Source: a virus. Taken from it: 64,000 bases of DNA. Each line of letters begins with the position of its first letter. Position 1 is the first letter of the stretch. The notes beneath the pieces are model-generated. The model ran no database searches, had not been told where the DNA came from, and saw only the letters and a program-made list of their open reading frames with translations. The stretch lies in IMG/VR virus record IMGVR_UViG_3300009011_000001, positions 124,001 through 188,000 of that record; one strand, written 5' to 3'. This document shows positions 47,658-55,893 of this stretch, one piece after another. Made by a program: the position numbers and the translations under genes.

Positions 47658-47974
47658 ACTATTTGATGCTCTGTGTCTTTGCAATGATGGCGGGCTGTGC
47701 TGCCGAACCGGTGGTCGTTACCAAGACGACTACTCAGTACGCAACCATGGATGACAGTTGGCTTGCTGACTGTGTTATCACTCCGCCTCCATCGCCCGTG
47801 CCCTATCGGACGGCTGATCTCCAACACCGACTCGACATGTGGGCTAAGTCCTACGCCGATCTGGTGAAAGAGACAGTTGATTGCAACACTCGTCTTGTAG
47901 GTGCACGAAGCTACAACGCCAAGAAGAAGCTTGAGACCACCACGGTCACCTGCAGCAATGGCGTCTGCAAATAG
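47654..47974 (+). CDS. Outer-membrane spanin-like lipoprotein
   Basis: 106 residues; short signal peptide with a lipobox ending in Cys15 (MMAGC), proline-rich part near 44-51 and 'LDMWAKSYADLVKETVDCNTRL', a pattern typical of Rz1/o-spanins. Overlaps the coiled-coil gene by 4 bases. Unusually, no endolysin or holin is adjacent. Confidence 0.65.
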   Translation: MNYLMLCVFAMMAGCAAEPVVVTKTTTQYATMDDSWLADCVITPPPSPVPYRTADLQHRLDMWAKSYADLVKETVDCNTRLVGARSYNAKKKLETTTVTCSNGVCK

Positions 47975-48006
47975 CATACACCCCGGCCAAAGGGCCGGGG
48001 TGTATG
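47975..48006 (+). terminator. GC-rich hairpin with TATG tail
   Basis: CATACACCCCGGCC pairs with GGCCGGGGTGTATG, followed by TCATCTTAAT. Confidence 0.7.
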
Positions 48007-48033
48007 TCATCTTAATCTCAACTGGAGTTTGTC

Positions 48034-48342
48034 ATGTCTCAAGAAATGCAACTGAAAGATTTCTTCATCTCCGAAGGCTCGATGCGTGTCTTCGCAGCTA
48101 ACCACACCGACGGCGCTATCCGCACCAAGATGCTGGGCATCAACAACAAGTGCTACCACGACAAAGATGAGGCCGACATCTGGTTCGGCGACGTAAAGAA
48201 CGAGATCTCTCGTGCTCGTGGCCTGTGCGGAGAAGTCGAGGTCCAGTCGGCGTTGGAAAAGGTCAGCAGCATCTATGGCCGCATGATCGGTGTCATCAAT
48301 ACCAACAACGGCTCTGAGCGCGAAGAAGATGAAAGCCAATAA
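48034..48342 (+). CDS. Small protein, tandem copy 1
   Basis: 102 residues behind CTGGAG. 'FAANHTDGAIRTKMLGINNKCYHDKDEADIW' is repeated in the next gene. Helical, soluble. Overlaps it by 14 bases. Function unknown. Confidence 0.6.
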   Translation: MSQEMQLKDFFISEGSMRVFAANHTDGAIRTKMLGINNKCYHDKDEADIWFGDVKNEISRARGLCGEVEVQSALEKVSSIYGRMIGVINTNNGSEREEDESQ

Positions 48343-48586
48343 AGATGTTGAGTTATACTTTACATCTAAGGCGGCAAGTTTGATTTTTGCCGCTTTACAT
48401 ACCGATGGCGCAACACGCTGCAAACTTCTCGGCATGGTTGATAAGTGCTACCACGATCGCGACGCAGCCGAACTCTGGCGTATCGAAACTATCAACGAGA
48501 TCAACCTCGGAACTGATTTCGATAAAGAAACACGACAGCTTGCGATCGATGCAGTAAACAAGATGTATAAAGGCTGGTGGAAGTAA
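48329..48586 (+). CDS. Small protein, tandem copy 2
   Basis: 85 residues. 'FAALHTDGATRCKLLGMVDKCYHDRDAAELW' aligns without gaps to copy 1 over about 60 residues. A tandem duplication followed by divergence. Confidence 0.6.
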   Translation: MKANKDVELYFTSKAASLIFAALHTDGATRCKLLGMVDKCYHDRDAAELWRIETINEINLGTDFDKETRQLAIDAVNKMYKGWWK

Positions 48587-48623
48587 CTTACATCCCTGAC
48601 GAGGATGACAGCTAAAAAGATTT

Positions 48624-48637
48624 GAGTCACACATAAC
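48624..48637 (+). promoter_or_regulatory. Promoter-like element (GAGTCACACATAAC)
   Basis: One base off the ACATTAC core. Preceded by AAAAAGATTT and 34 bases before the next gene. Confidence 0.55.
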
Positions 48638-48670
48638 TCACATGAATCAAACCGCAACATTGGGGGCGTC

Positions 48671-49060
48671 ATGGAGTATTTGATCGAAACAATAATCGAC
48701 GGCGTCCATAGTTCTGAGAATAATGCGCTCGCTTGTGCATTGCAGACTGTTGTTTGTGGACGCTATAATCAAAGACTCTGGGCCATACGCACATGGCCCT
48801 TAGACTGCGGGAAATGGAAGTTGGCGTTTTATCACGTCCCTTCTACTGCTCCTGCAGCACACCTCGCTGCTTTCAAAGCCCTACACGAAAGTGGCGAGTT
48901 GGATCACGGACTCGGAGACGAGCAAAGCTGGTGCGTTGGCGTTGGCGAGACCGTGACGCGTTACCGGGACATGGTTCAGATGAAGGTCATGCGAATGTGT
49001 GATGATCGAATCAAGCCTGCCCAAATTCCGCTTTATACACCGCTTACATATACGTCCTAA
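48671..49060 (+). CDS. Uncharacterised 129-residue protein
   Basis: First gene after a promoter-like motif. Alpha/beta, histidine-containing. No family recognised. Confidence 0.57.
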   Translation: MEYLIETIIDGVHSSENNALACALQTVVCGRYNQRLWAIRTWPLDCGKWKLAFYHVPSTAPAAHLAAFKALHESGELDHGLGDEQSWCVGVGETVTRYRDMVQMKVMRMCDDRIKPAQIPLYTPLTYTS

Positions 49061-49071
49061 GGAGGACACAG

Positions 49072-49359
49072 ATGTATTCCAATACCGCCCGCGCTTACGA
49101 TGACCAGTTCGTTCAAACTACCGTAGACTTTGGCAATGAAATGGCCAAGCTCCGCGCGTACCGCGACGAACTCAGTTCTAAATACAGTGCTCTGCAATTG
49201 CGGAAAATGGAGTTGTTGTTGAGCAACTCCAGCACGAAAGTCATCGAAGCTGAAATGGAAGAAGTGGCGCGCGTCAAAGCAACCATCGCCGGCGAGATCG
49301 ATAGCCTGATGGCTGTTCAAAACGATTACCTGAAAAGCTGTATGCATGCCCGTGCATAA
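49072..49359 (+). CDS. Coiled-coil protein, 95 residues
   Basis: Behind TAAGGAGGA. Nearly all helical, charged, with heptads from about 20 to 80. Function unknown. Confidence 0.57.
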   Translation: MYSNTARAYDDQFVQTTVDFGNEMAKLRAYRDELSSKYSALQLRKMELLLSNSSTKVIEAEMEEVARVKATIAGEIDSLMAVQNDYLKSCMHARA

Positions 49360-49374
49360 ACAATAAACCTGAAT

Positions 49375-49400
49375 GCGCATCCAGCGGGAGCTGGGTGTGC
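49375..49400 (+). terminator. Terminator-type hairpin
   Basis: GCGCATCCAGC pairs with GCTGGGTGTGC (with G-T pairs) around GGGA, followed by TTCGATGATTTTC. Confidence 0.55.
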
Positions 49401-49432
49401 TTCGATGATTTTCATTTGCCCAAGGAATAGTT

Positions 49433-50941
49433 ATGCCAACCGTACTGAGCTCACGAGATTACGGAATTGTTTTCAAGAACGTTGATGACGGTGTCCGCCT
49501 CGACCACGTTCCGCCATACGTCTACACCCTGGGCCTGATCGGTAACCCGATGGATGGCCATGAGCTGTTGCTCAAGAAGGACCGCAAGAACTTCAACGTA
49601 CCGCCCAAGCTGTACGGCGATAACCACGACTACCTCAGCATGATCTACGACGACTGGCGCGAAACTGAAGGCGCCATCGGTGCAATGCTCTACGGTAAGA
49701 AGGGTTGTGGTAAAACCGTCCTGTCTGAAATGATCGGTAACAAGATCCTTCAGAATGACGTGCCGGTCTTCCTGATCAACACGAAGATCCCGGCGCACAT
49801 GATCAAGATGACTCTGGCCGCTTGCCCGAACGGCGCAATGGTTCTCTTCGACGAGTTCGAAAAGATCTACGAAGAAGACGATCAGAAAGAACTGCTGATC
49901 CTGTTCAGCGATAGCGATCTGAAGAAGGTTCTCTTCGTCATGACCGTTAACGACGCTGGTGAGATCAACGACTTCCTGATCAACCGTCCTGGTCGTGTGA
50001 AGTTCTGGATCCATTACGAAGGCATCGACGATCGCGTCGTTTCTGAACTGATGGAAGAGATGAAGGTGCCGAAGGTTCTTCGCTCCGGCATTCGTGAGTG
50101 GGCGCGTGATCTCGGCGAGGAAGTTAGCTTCGATATCATGAAGTTCGTCTGCAAAGAAGCTCTGAAGTGCACGTCTTACGCACAGCTCGTTAAACGCATT
50201 CGTGTGCTTAACGTTCCGGCGATGCGGCACCATGACTACGAGCTGTGGGAAGTCTCCGTCAACGAGCAGGCGTACTGGAACGAGAACGTCAAGTTTGAAA
50301 TGGTTGGCGAGCGTTCTTTCTCCATCGGTATCAAGTGTCAGGAAACTGGCATCGATCTGTACGAGGAGTTCGATCTTCAGTGTGGCGGCGATGGGCGGTT
50401 CGATCGTGCAGTGAATCTGCCCGGTGGTATTCGCCTTGACATCCACAAAACAACCAGACAGTACTGGTCAACGGAGGATAGCGCCGTCCGGCGGCTTGGC
50501 TCTAAGCCTGTGCCAGTGGAGGTCGCCCAGGAGCCCCTGGGAAAGAATCAACCGCTACACCAGAACCTGGGTCAAAGCCAACCAAAGGAGTCGTCTGCCA
50601 CATCGTCGACGAATCACGAGGGGATCAACACGGAGGCTTGGTTGATATCGGACAAGGACGCCTCACGGATATTGGCCGAGGATAAAAACACTCAGACGGT
50701 ATCCAGGATGACGAGGTTTGGCAGCCGTGGAGCACCGGGTAGTTTCGATAAGCAAGTTAGCATCGATGGTCCTAATCCAAAGGACTTCGATGGCGATGCC
50801 GTTGACCTGTCGAGTGCGCTTGATATCAGTAAGCTTTATCGGCCATTGACGGTTAGCTATACAAGCATGTCCATGCTCAGTAGCAAACACGCCAAAACAC
50901 CAAAAGATCCAAAAGGTGGGGCACGTAAAGAAAAAGAGTAA
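49433..50941 (+). CDS. AAA+ ATPase with long disordered tail
   Basis: 502 residues. Walker A GKKGCGKT (88-95), Walker B MVLFDEF (136-142), sensor (VMTVND, 169-174) and NRPGR (184-188). It parallels the 18131 ATPase in spacing and in 'LFDEF.K.Y' and 'LFSDS..K..LF' stretches, but carries an extra C-terminal tail of about 150 residues rich in S, Q, P and K, which looks unstructured. Such a tail may recruit partners. The target is unknown. Confidence 0.82.
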   Translation: MPTVLSSRDYGIVFKNVDDGVRLDHVPPYVYTLGLIGNPMDGHELLLKKDRKNFNVPPKLYGDNHDYLSMIYDDWRETEGAIGAMLYGKKGCGKTVLSEMIGNKILQNDVPVFLINTKIPAHMIKMTLAACPNGAMVLFDEFEKIYEEDDQKELLILFSDSDLKKVLFVMTVNDAGEINDFLINRPGRVKFWIHYEGIDDRVVSELMEEMKVPKVLRSGIREWARDLGEEVSFDIMKFVCKEALKCTSYAQLVKRIRVLNVPAMRHHDYELWEVSVNEQAYWNENVKFEMVGERSFSIGIKCQETGIDLYEEFDLQCGGDGRFDRAVNLPGGIRLDIHKTTRQYWSTEDSAVRRLGSKPVPVEVAQEPLGKNQPLHQNLGQSQPKESSATSSTNHEGINTEAWLISDKDASRILAEDKNTQTVSRMTRFGSRGAPGSFDKQVSIDGPNPKDFDGDAVDLSSALDISKLYRPLTVSYTSMSMLSSKHAKTPKDPKGGARKEKE

Positions 50942-50949
50942 CGCAGTGC

Positions 50950-50980
50950 GCCGAGGTCCTTCGGGACCTCGGCTTTATGC
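50950..50980 (+). terminator. Hairpin with TTTATGCCG tail
   Basis: GCCGAGGTCC-TTCG-GGACCTCGGC followed by TTTATGCCGTTTTTATTT. Confidence 0.78.
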
Positions 50981-51000
50981 CGTTTTTATTTGGAGCGATT

Positions 51001-51633
51001 ATGAAATACCACAACCTGAAGAACAAGGCCGAAATGGATGCCCTCCCAAAAGGCACCCTGAAAGATTTCGACGTCATCATTCTTACCGATACTCGCGATG
51101 TCTACTCCATCCCGCACAAAGGCACTGAGCCTGTATTTGCGTTCAACATCAAGCCGCGCGATGTAGCGTTTCCTGTTGTTGAGCACGCGCCTGCGGCACA
51201 GCTGACCGTACCAGCCGTGGGCGATAAGCCCCTGATGCGAGTCCGGTTCCATTCGGACTTCTCGGACAGCCGTCCAGTTACGTGGCCGTTAAAACACCCT
51301 TACTGGTGTACCGGCAGCTACACCTACCATGATAAGAACGGTGATCCGGGCGACGGCTGCACTATCGTTGCTTATCTCGAATCCAAAGACGAGGTGTTGA
51401 AAGGCTGGCCAGAAGCTCGCGATATCGAAGTGTTTGAAGAAGACTTAGATTTCTACACCTTCACCGCACGCTTCGGCGTTAGCGAAATGGTGCTTTCGTA
51501 TTACGATTTGCCTAAGTTTAAGGCAAGTCATCCAGGTGAGCAGTTCAAGGAAGCGGTGGAGTCGTTCAAAGCCATCTATCCCGAATGCAGTACTGCTGCT
51601 GCGGAGTTCATTCCGGGCAGTCTCCGTAACTAG
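51001..51633 (+). CDS. Uncharacterised 210-residue protein
   Basis: ATG 51001 behind TTGGAGC. Beta-rich, with several H, W and D residues (FHSDFSDSRPVTWPLKHPYWC) that are not in a recognisable catalytic order. A single-gene unit. Confidence 0.58.
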   Translation: MKYHNLKNKAEMDALPKGTLKDFDVIILTDTRDVYSIPHKGTEPVFAFNIKPRDVAFPVVEHAPAAQLTVPAVGDKPLMRVRFHSDFSDSRPVTWPLKHPYWCTGSYTYHDKNGDPGDGCTIVAYLESKDEVLKGWPEARDIEVFEEDLDFYTFTARFGVSEMVLSYYDLPKFKASHPGEQFKEAVESFKAIYPECSTAAAEFIPGSLRN

Positions 51634-51644
51634 TTACTAAACAC

Positions 51645-51690
51645 CTCACCATCCTTCGGGGTGGTGAGTCTACCTTCTTTTTTTTTGTTA
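51645..51690 (+). terminator. Rho-independent terminator
   Basis: CTCACCATCC pairs with GG(G)GTGGTGAG around TTC, then TCTACC and a run of nine or more T residues. Confidence 0.75.
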
Positions 51691-51711
51691 GTATTCCAAC
51701 AGAGATTTGAG

Positions 51712-51725
51712 CAGTCACACATTAC
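51712..51725 (+). promoter_or_regulatory. Promoter-like element (CAGTCACACATTAC)
   Basis: Full consensus, identical to the copy at 27650, 32 bases before the XRE gene. Confidence 0.7.
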
Positions 51726-51756
51726 CTCATTGTCTAACCAAACCAGTGAGGTAATT

Positions 51757-52311
51757 ATGATAACACCAGTTAGCGAACTCCTTGCCAGAGCCCGTAAGGA
51801 TAAAGGCTACACGCAAGACTACGTGGCCAACGCTATCGGTTGCCGGAGAGCAACTATCAGTGACCTTGAGCGTGGCGCTATACCGTTGAGTAGTTTTGAA
51901 AAGCTTGGTGAGCTTAAAGCTCTTCTTGACTTTGCTCCAATTGAATCGTTAACGGCTTGGGAAGTTCCAAACTTGCCAACTCCGAATGAAGCGCAGTACC
52001 TGATGGACAGCAACTTGCTTCGGGCGTTGTTCCAAGCAATGTCAGATCCTGTTGAACTTTACAAGGCATCTGAGCGGTTTAAAGATGTCGGCGAAGACCT
52101 AGGCTTTAAAGAGGGTGGCTATATTTTCGACATGCCTTGGCAGATCGAACACATCTATCCGCCAGTAATCGAGAGTGTGCGAGTTAGTCTGGAGAAATCT
52201 GGCTGGGATCTTGTTACTTGGCAATCTCTGGATGAGCATCAAAAGCCCACTCTCCATTGGGACAAGATTGTAATCAGATTGATCATTCGTCCTAAGGAGG
52301 ACAAACCGTGA
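51757..52311 (+). CDS. XRE-family helix-turn-helix regulator
   Basis: 184 residues from ATG 51757 behind GTGAGGTA. Residues 7-60 (LLARARKDKGYTQDYVANAIGCRRATISDLERGAIPLSS) are a standard XRE/Cro-type HTH. The C-terminal 110 residues form another domain without a protease motif. It would bind DNA as an early regulator. Overlaps the next gene by 4 bases. Confidence 0.8.
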   Translation: MITPVSELLARARKDKGYTQDYVANAIGCRRATISDLERGAIPLSSFEKLGELKALLDFAPIESLTAWEVPNLPTPNEAQYLMDSNLLRALFQAMSDPVELYKASERFKDVGEDLGFKEGGYIFDMPWQIEHIYPPVIESVRVSLEKSGWDLVTWQSLDEHQKPTLHWDKIVIRLIIRPKEDKP

Positions 52312-52502
52312 AGTCTAAAGAACAACAACTCATTGAAAAAGCCTTGCGGCTAAAGTGTGAGAATATGGACTGGCTCTATCAGTACACCGAAAACATGCAG
52401 GAATATCAAGCAGGCGTTGATGCGTTTGCTGAGATACGTCAACTGGCAGATGCCCTAGGTCCAGAGGGAGATGCAATAATTGCTGAATACCGAAAAGAGT
52501 AA
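52308..52502 (+). CDS. Small helical protein with GTG start
   Basis: 64 residues; GTG behind AAGGAGG. Fully helical, acidic. Coupled to the XRE gene. Confidence 0.55.
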   Translation: MKSKEQQLIEKALRLKCENMDWLYQYTENMQEYQAGVDAFAEIRQLADALGPEGDAIIAEYRKE

Positions 52503-52733
52503 TTTTCAACGAACTCTGAACATGTAATGGAGCGTGGGGGAACCTAGGAGCGAAGCGACGACGGAGGGGGCTAATAAATAGCGAGGATGACAACAGGAAT
52601 CCTCTTCTTTATTGCAATGAAACGTAGATGGATGTAATTCATCGAAGTGGAATTTAATCTCTCCAAATGGCGAAGCTATTTGGCTCTGATGTTGCTCTAT
52701 TACACGTTAGGGGAAAATGACCAGGAAGCAAGC
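52503..52733 (+). other. Gene-poor interval
   Basis: No convincing gene. A GAGGAT/ATCCTC hairpin followed by TTCTTT (52582-52610) may end the XRE unit. A G-rich stretch (GGAGCGTGGGGG) precedes it. An in-frame extension of the next gene from 52647 would start without a good ribosome site. Confidence 0.4.
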
Positions 52734-53027
52734 ATGTCCACATCGTTAAAGATAAAAGCTGAATGGGTAGGTAAAGGTTTCTTCTACCTAGATCATACTC
52801 CAACAGGTAAGGTCTACACAGGTACAGCATCAAACATGTTCGAAGCCATCTCTGAGCTTAAAGGTCAGTTAGACTTCGGTACGTGTAAGAACAAGGCGTT
52901 AGTAAAGCTCTGCGAAAAAGAGCCTACGTTTACTGCTCATGTTCTGGCGTGTAGTTCTATTGGCGATGCCCGCAAAGCCGAGAAAGAATTCCGCTCAAAG
53001 AAACCAGCCCATTTACTTCTCAATTAA
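52734..53027 (+). CDS. Degenerate GIY-YIG-like protein
   Basis: 97 residues from ATG 52734 behind CCAGGAAG. 'GFFYLDHTPTGKVYTGTASNMFEAISELKGQLDFGTCKNKALVKL' follows the GIY-YIG nuclease layout (GIY..T...GK.YIG...N...........L..G...N..L). The catalytic Arg expected about ten residues after YIG is missing, as is the second Tyr of the motif, so activity is doubtful. The fold may be kept for DNA binding. Confidence 0.45.
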   Translation: MSTSLKIKAEWVGKGFFYLDHTPTGKVYTGTASNMFEAISELKGQLDFGTCKNKALVKLCEKEPTFTAHVLACSSIGDARKAEKEFRSKKPAHLLLN

Positions 53028-53039
53028 GGGAAACGGATT

Positions 53040-53426
53040 ATGGACACCGCTGCCAATCACCTAAAGATTGTTGTACTTAGAAACTTGCGTTACTCGGTGC
53101 CTGCTGTCCTCTTATCGATTCTCGGAGACCATGCCCGCATAGAGGAGGCGGTTGACACGTACCTGAAGGATCTTGAAAAATATATCAAGACAGAAGATCA
53201 CCTCATGATGTGGAATCTGGCCTCGAAATACGTCATACACAAAATAAAGTTTCAACTTCTTGAAACCGTCGCCGGTAATAGATCGCCTGTACCCGCCGCC
53301 ATTACTGACCGATTCAAGGAGATACTCAGCGACTACAAAGATAGTGACGAGTTAGCCGCGCATTACGAAAACAAATTTTCATCCATCGCCGATATGAGGA
53401 CCCGTTATGCCCACCGCCCTACCTAA
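53040..53426 (+). CDS. Uncharacterised helical 128-residue protein
   Basis: Behind AAGGGAAACGG. Helical and charged. Overlaps the next gene by 20 bases. Confidence 0.55.
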   Translation: MDTAANHLKIVVLRNLRYSVPAVLLSILGDHARIEEAVDTYLKDLEKYIKTEDHLMMWNLASKYVIHKIKFQLLETVAGNRSPVPAAITDRFKEILSDYKDSDELAAHYENKFSSIADMRTRYAHRPT

Positions 53427-53880
53427 ATCCCCACCCGCTCCATCGACTACGAAAGATTACACCTGGTCAGCTCCGATACCTTCCCAGGCTCAGATTGAAC
53501 GTTTCAAAAAGTTCAAAGACTCAGGTGGTGAAGTGCCTGTAATCAAAGGCATCGTGATGGGCGGTCATTATACCGACCTCATGAAAAGTTTCTTCGGGAT
53601 GTGGGAACTCGCTGGACTTCCTACAGGCAATGGTAACTTCCCAATTTGTGCGCCTGAGTTTGGATTCACTCCCGAAGAACAGACGCAACTGGAAAAAGAT
53701 TTCGATAAGGTAACCATGAGGACTGGTGAAGAATTTTCTTTTGTTAGAAGCAAGTTGGGTTCCGAATACGATATCGTGTCTGTGATTTATGGCGTGCCAC
53801 GCACTCGGCGTGAATATGCGGACTACAGAGCCAACATGAACGCAAAGGATGGCGGCGATGATCAGAAGCCTTTGGAATAA
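53407..53880 (+). CDS. Uncharacterised 157-residue protein
   Basis: Behind TGAGGACCC. Proline-rich start, then an alpha/beta part with a PICAPEFGFTPEEQ segment. Overlaps its neighbours. Confidence 0.55.
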   Translation: MPTALPKSPPAPSTTKDYTWSAPIPSQAQIERFKKFKDSGGEVPVIKGIVMGGHYTDLMKSFFGMWELAGLPTGNGNFPICAPEFGFTPEEQTQLEKDFDKVTMRTGEEFSFVRSKLGSEYDIVSVIYGVPRTRREYADYRANMNAKDGGDDQKPLE

Positions 53881-54376
53881 GTGGAAGTATAGCCGGCAAA
53901 AAGACAGCATCGATATTCTTTTGATGTATATCGTGTCGTCAGGAACAGCCGGCATTAAACTCCCATTTGAAGATAATTTGGGGAATGTCGTAGAACTACC
54001 CGTCATTGGTTACAACGCGGATAATGTCTACATCGATATCGATCATCATTTAGCCTTCTTCCCAAAGGACCGCATGCGACTCAGCGACCTGGAGTTGGAC
54101 AAACGCATCATGGCGATAGAGCCCGCTCTAATCCCACCGAAGTCGAAAAAGCTGTACAAACATTTAAACTCCTTCAAGGAATTGGAGGGTCAGGCTGTTC
54201 GCCTACGACACACGATCACCGGTCAGATCCACAAGTACGAAAACTTCTGCTTGGACTGCAGCTCTCTGATGCAGAGCGATAGTCGGGTCTACCATCTGCC
54301 AATCATGATTGCTGTTGGTTGGATCAGTAAGGTGATGTACCTCGAACATTTGGAAGTTCACAAAACAGTCAAGTGA
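53858..54376 (+). CDS. Uncharacterised 172-residue protein
   Basis: ATG 53858 has AAGGA at proper spacing; 53849 is also in frame. Basic start, beta-rich middle (DNVYIDIDHHLAFFP). Overlaps the previous gene by 23 bases. Confidence 0.54.
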   Translation: MIRSLWNKWKYSRQKDSIDILLMYIVSSGTAGIKLPFEDNLGNVVELPVIGYNADNVYIDIDHHLAFFPKDRMRLSDLELDKRIMAIEPALIPPKSKKLYKHLNSFKELEGQAVRLRHTITGQIHKYENFCLDCSSLMQSDSRVYHLPIMIAVGWISKVMYLEHLEVHKTVK

Positions 54377-54383
54377 GGCATTC

Positions 54384-54590
54384 ATGTATAACAAGGTTCT
54401 GACGGGGTACGATAACCGTCACCAGTCCAAGCCAACGATAACGATCGGTAAGGCCCGCCTCGATCCGCCGTTGGAGAAAAGCCCACTTGGGCCAGATCAC
54501 GATATCGTGATGGAGATGTGGGGAGAGAAAACTACCCGCAAGGAATACATGTTCTTTAAACAATGGGCTGAAAGCCTAGCGAAAGCATAA
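54384..54590 (+). CDS. Small protein, last gene of the plus run
   Basis: 68 residues. Basic, proline-containing. Followed by a symmetric hairpin facing the minus-strand block. Confidence 0.54.
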   Translation: MYNKVLTGYDNRHQSKPTITIGKARLDPPLEKSPLGPDHDIVMEMWGEKTTRKEYMFFKQWAESLAKA

Positions 54591-54594
54591 ACGA

Positions 54595-54627
54595 CATACA
54601 GCCCGGCCGTAGTGGCCGGGCTGTATG
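54595..54627 (+). terminator. Hairpin between convergent genes
   Basis: CATACAGCCCGGCC pairs with GGCCGGGCTGTATG, followed by CTGTCTTCTTTCTTTTTG on the plus strand. It lies between converging units and, being symmetric, could stop transcription from both sides. Confidence 0.72.
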
Positions 54628-54645
54628 CTGTCTTCTTTCTTTTTG

Positions 54646-55878
54646 TTACTTAGCCATGCTACTCAGTAGCGTGTGGATCGCATCAGCATTGCTGCGCATG
54701 CTGTTTGCAAAACTACCCAGAGCTTGGCAGTATTTCAGGTCAGCAGCTGCTTCTGCACGCAACTCAGCGATACGCGCACTGTCGGCGTCTTTGCCTTTTT
54801 CGCGGTTTATGTCACGAGCCATATCGGCCTGGGAACGAGCGGCCATCTGTTCGAGTGATTTACACTCATTGTACAGGGTCTTCGCTTCGGTGTGGGCCTG
54901 TTCGATCAACTTGTCCAACTCGTTAACGCCGGCAGCGTATTCGGTGGTGTAGTCGGCATCAGGGTACTTGGCCTTCCATTCCTTAAAGGCCTTGTTGAAT
55001 GGATCACCTTCCATGAAGGTGCCAACGTCTTTTGGCATTACGCCCTTACCGCTGGCGTCCTGTCCGGCGATGAGCTTACCGGCAACGCCGCCGTTCAGAG
55101 AAACGATGTATTCGCGAACCTTGGCAACGTCAAGACGGCCATTGGAAACCATCCAGCCTGGCACGCGGACAGAACGCTTCTTACCTTCTTCCTGCGGTGC
55201 TTCTTTCTTCGGCGCAGGTTTGGCAGGCTCTGCTGGCTTTTCAGCAGGTTTCTCTGCAGGCTTTGCCGCTGGAGCAGCAGCAGGCTTCGCAGGAGTGTTG
55301 GCCGGAGCAGCGGCAACGGGTTTTGGTTCGTTGGCAGCAGGTTTGGCGTGACCACCCACCTCGGTAATCTTGGCTTCTTTCAGCTTGCCGATATCGGCCT
55401 TGGCAGCGGCATGGCGCTCATCCAGCTTCTTCTCACCCAGCCCCAGTTTGGCGCCCCAGCGTTTGAACATGGCAACCAGTGCGTCGTAACGCTCCTTCAC
55501 CCATTTGATCAGAGCTTCAACCACGCCCTTCACTTTCTGACCAATCGACTTCTTGTCTTTCTCAGCTGCTTCAAAAGAAGGAGCCAAAACGGAGACAGGA
55601 ATGTGAGCACCAGAAACGTGCATGATCTGCGCCATTGCGAACTGATAGTTCTCCATCGACTCAGGGGTCAGTTCTTGGCCCTCGAAGCGCTGAGCCAAAG
55701 CTTCCAGCGACTGAGTCACCGCAATGGTGCGGCCCATGTCGTCGATGTGGGAGTTGACGAGTTCGAGATAATCGTCAGCATCGGCACTTGGATCCGGTTC
55801 GTATTCCACCGGTAGTTCTGGTTGAGCAACTTCTCCAGATTCCATTGCCAAGGAAAGCAGGGTTCTTTCGAGATTCAT
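54646..55878 (-). CDS. Inner-head-type virion protein with Ala/Pro/Lys linker
   Basis: 410 residues; ATG at 55878 behind AAGGAACG. The leader MNLERTLLSLAMESGE is almost the same as in the next gene and contains A-M-E13, an S/A-X-E-type cleavage site. 'VLAPSFEAAEKDKKSIGQKVKGVVEALIKWVKE' (about 98-130) is shared. A Pro/Ala/Lys-rich linker (about 180-235) follows, then a 'RVPGWMVSNGRLDVAKVREYIVSLNGGVAGKLIAGQDASGKGV' block and a helical end. By analogy with phiKZ-like phages I infer a protein packed inside the capsid and matured by proteolysis. Confidence 0.7.
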   Translation of the reverse strand: MNLERTLLSLAMESGEVAQPELPVEYEPDPSADADDYLELVNSHIDDMGRTIAVTQSLEALAQRFEGQELTPESMENYQFAMAQIMHVSGAHIPVSVLAPSFEAAEKDKKSIGQKVKGVVEALIKWVKERYDALVAMFKRWGAKLGLGEKKLDERHAAAKADIGKLKEAKITEVGGHAKPAANEPKPVAAAPANTPAKPAAAPAAKPAEKPAEKPAEPAKPAPKKEAPQEEGKKRSVRVPGWMVSNGRLDVAKVREYIVSLNGGVAGKLIAGQDASGKGVMPKDVGTFMEGDPFNKAFKEWKAKYPDADYTTEYAAGVNELDKLIEQAHTEAKTLYNECKSLEQMAARSQADMARDINREKGKDADSARIAELRAEAAADLKYCQALGSFANSMRSNADAIHTLLSSMAK

Positions 55879-55893
55879 CTTTCGTTCCTTTTC

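Noticed and set aside
52647-52733. Upstream extension of the GIY-YIG-like gene
   Set aside because: In frame, but no ribosome site precedes the earlier GTG, whereas ATG 52734 has one.
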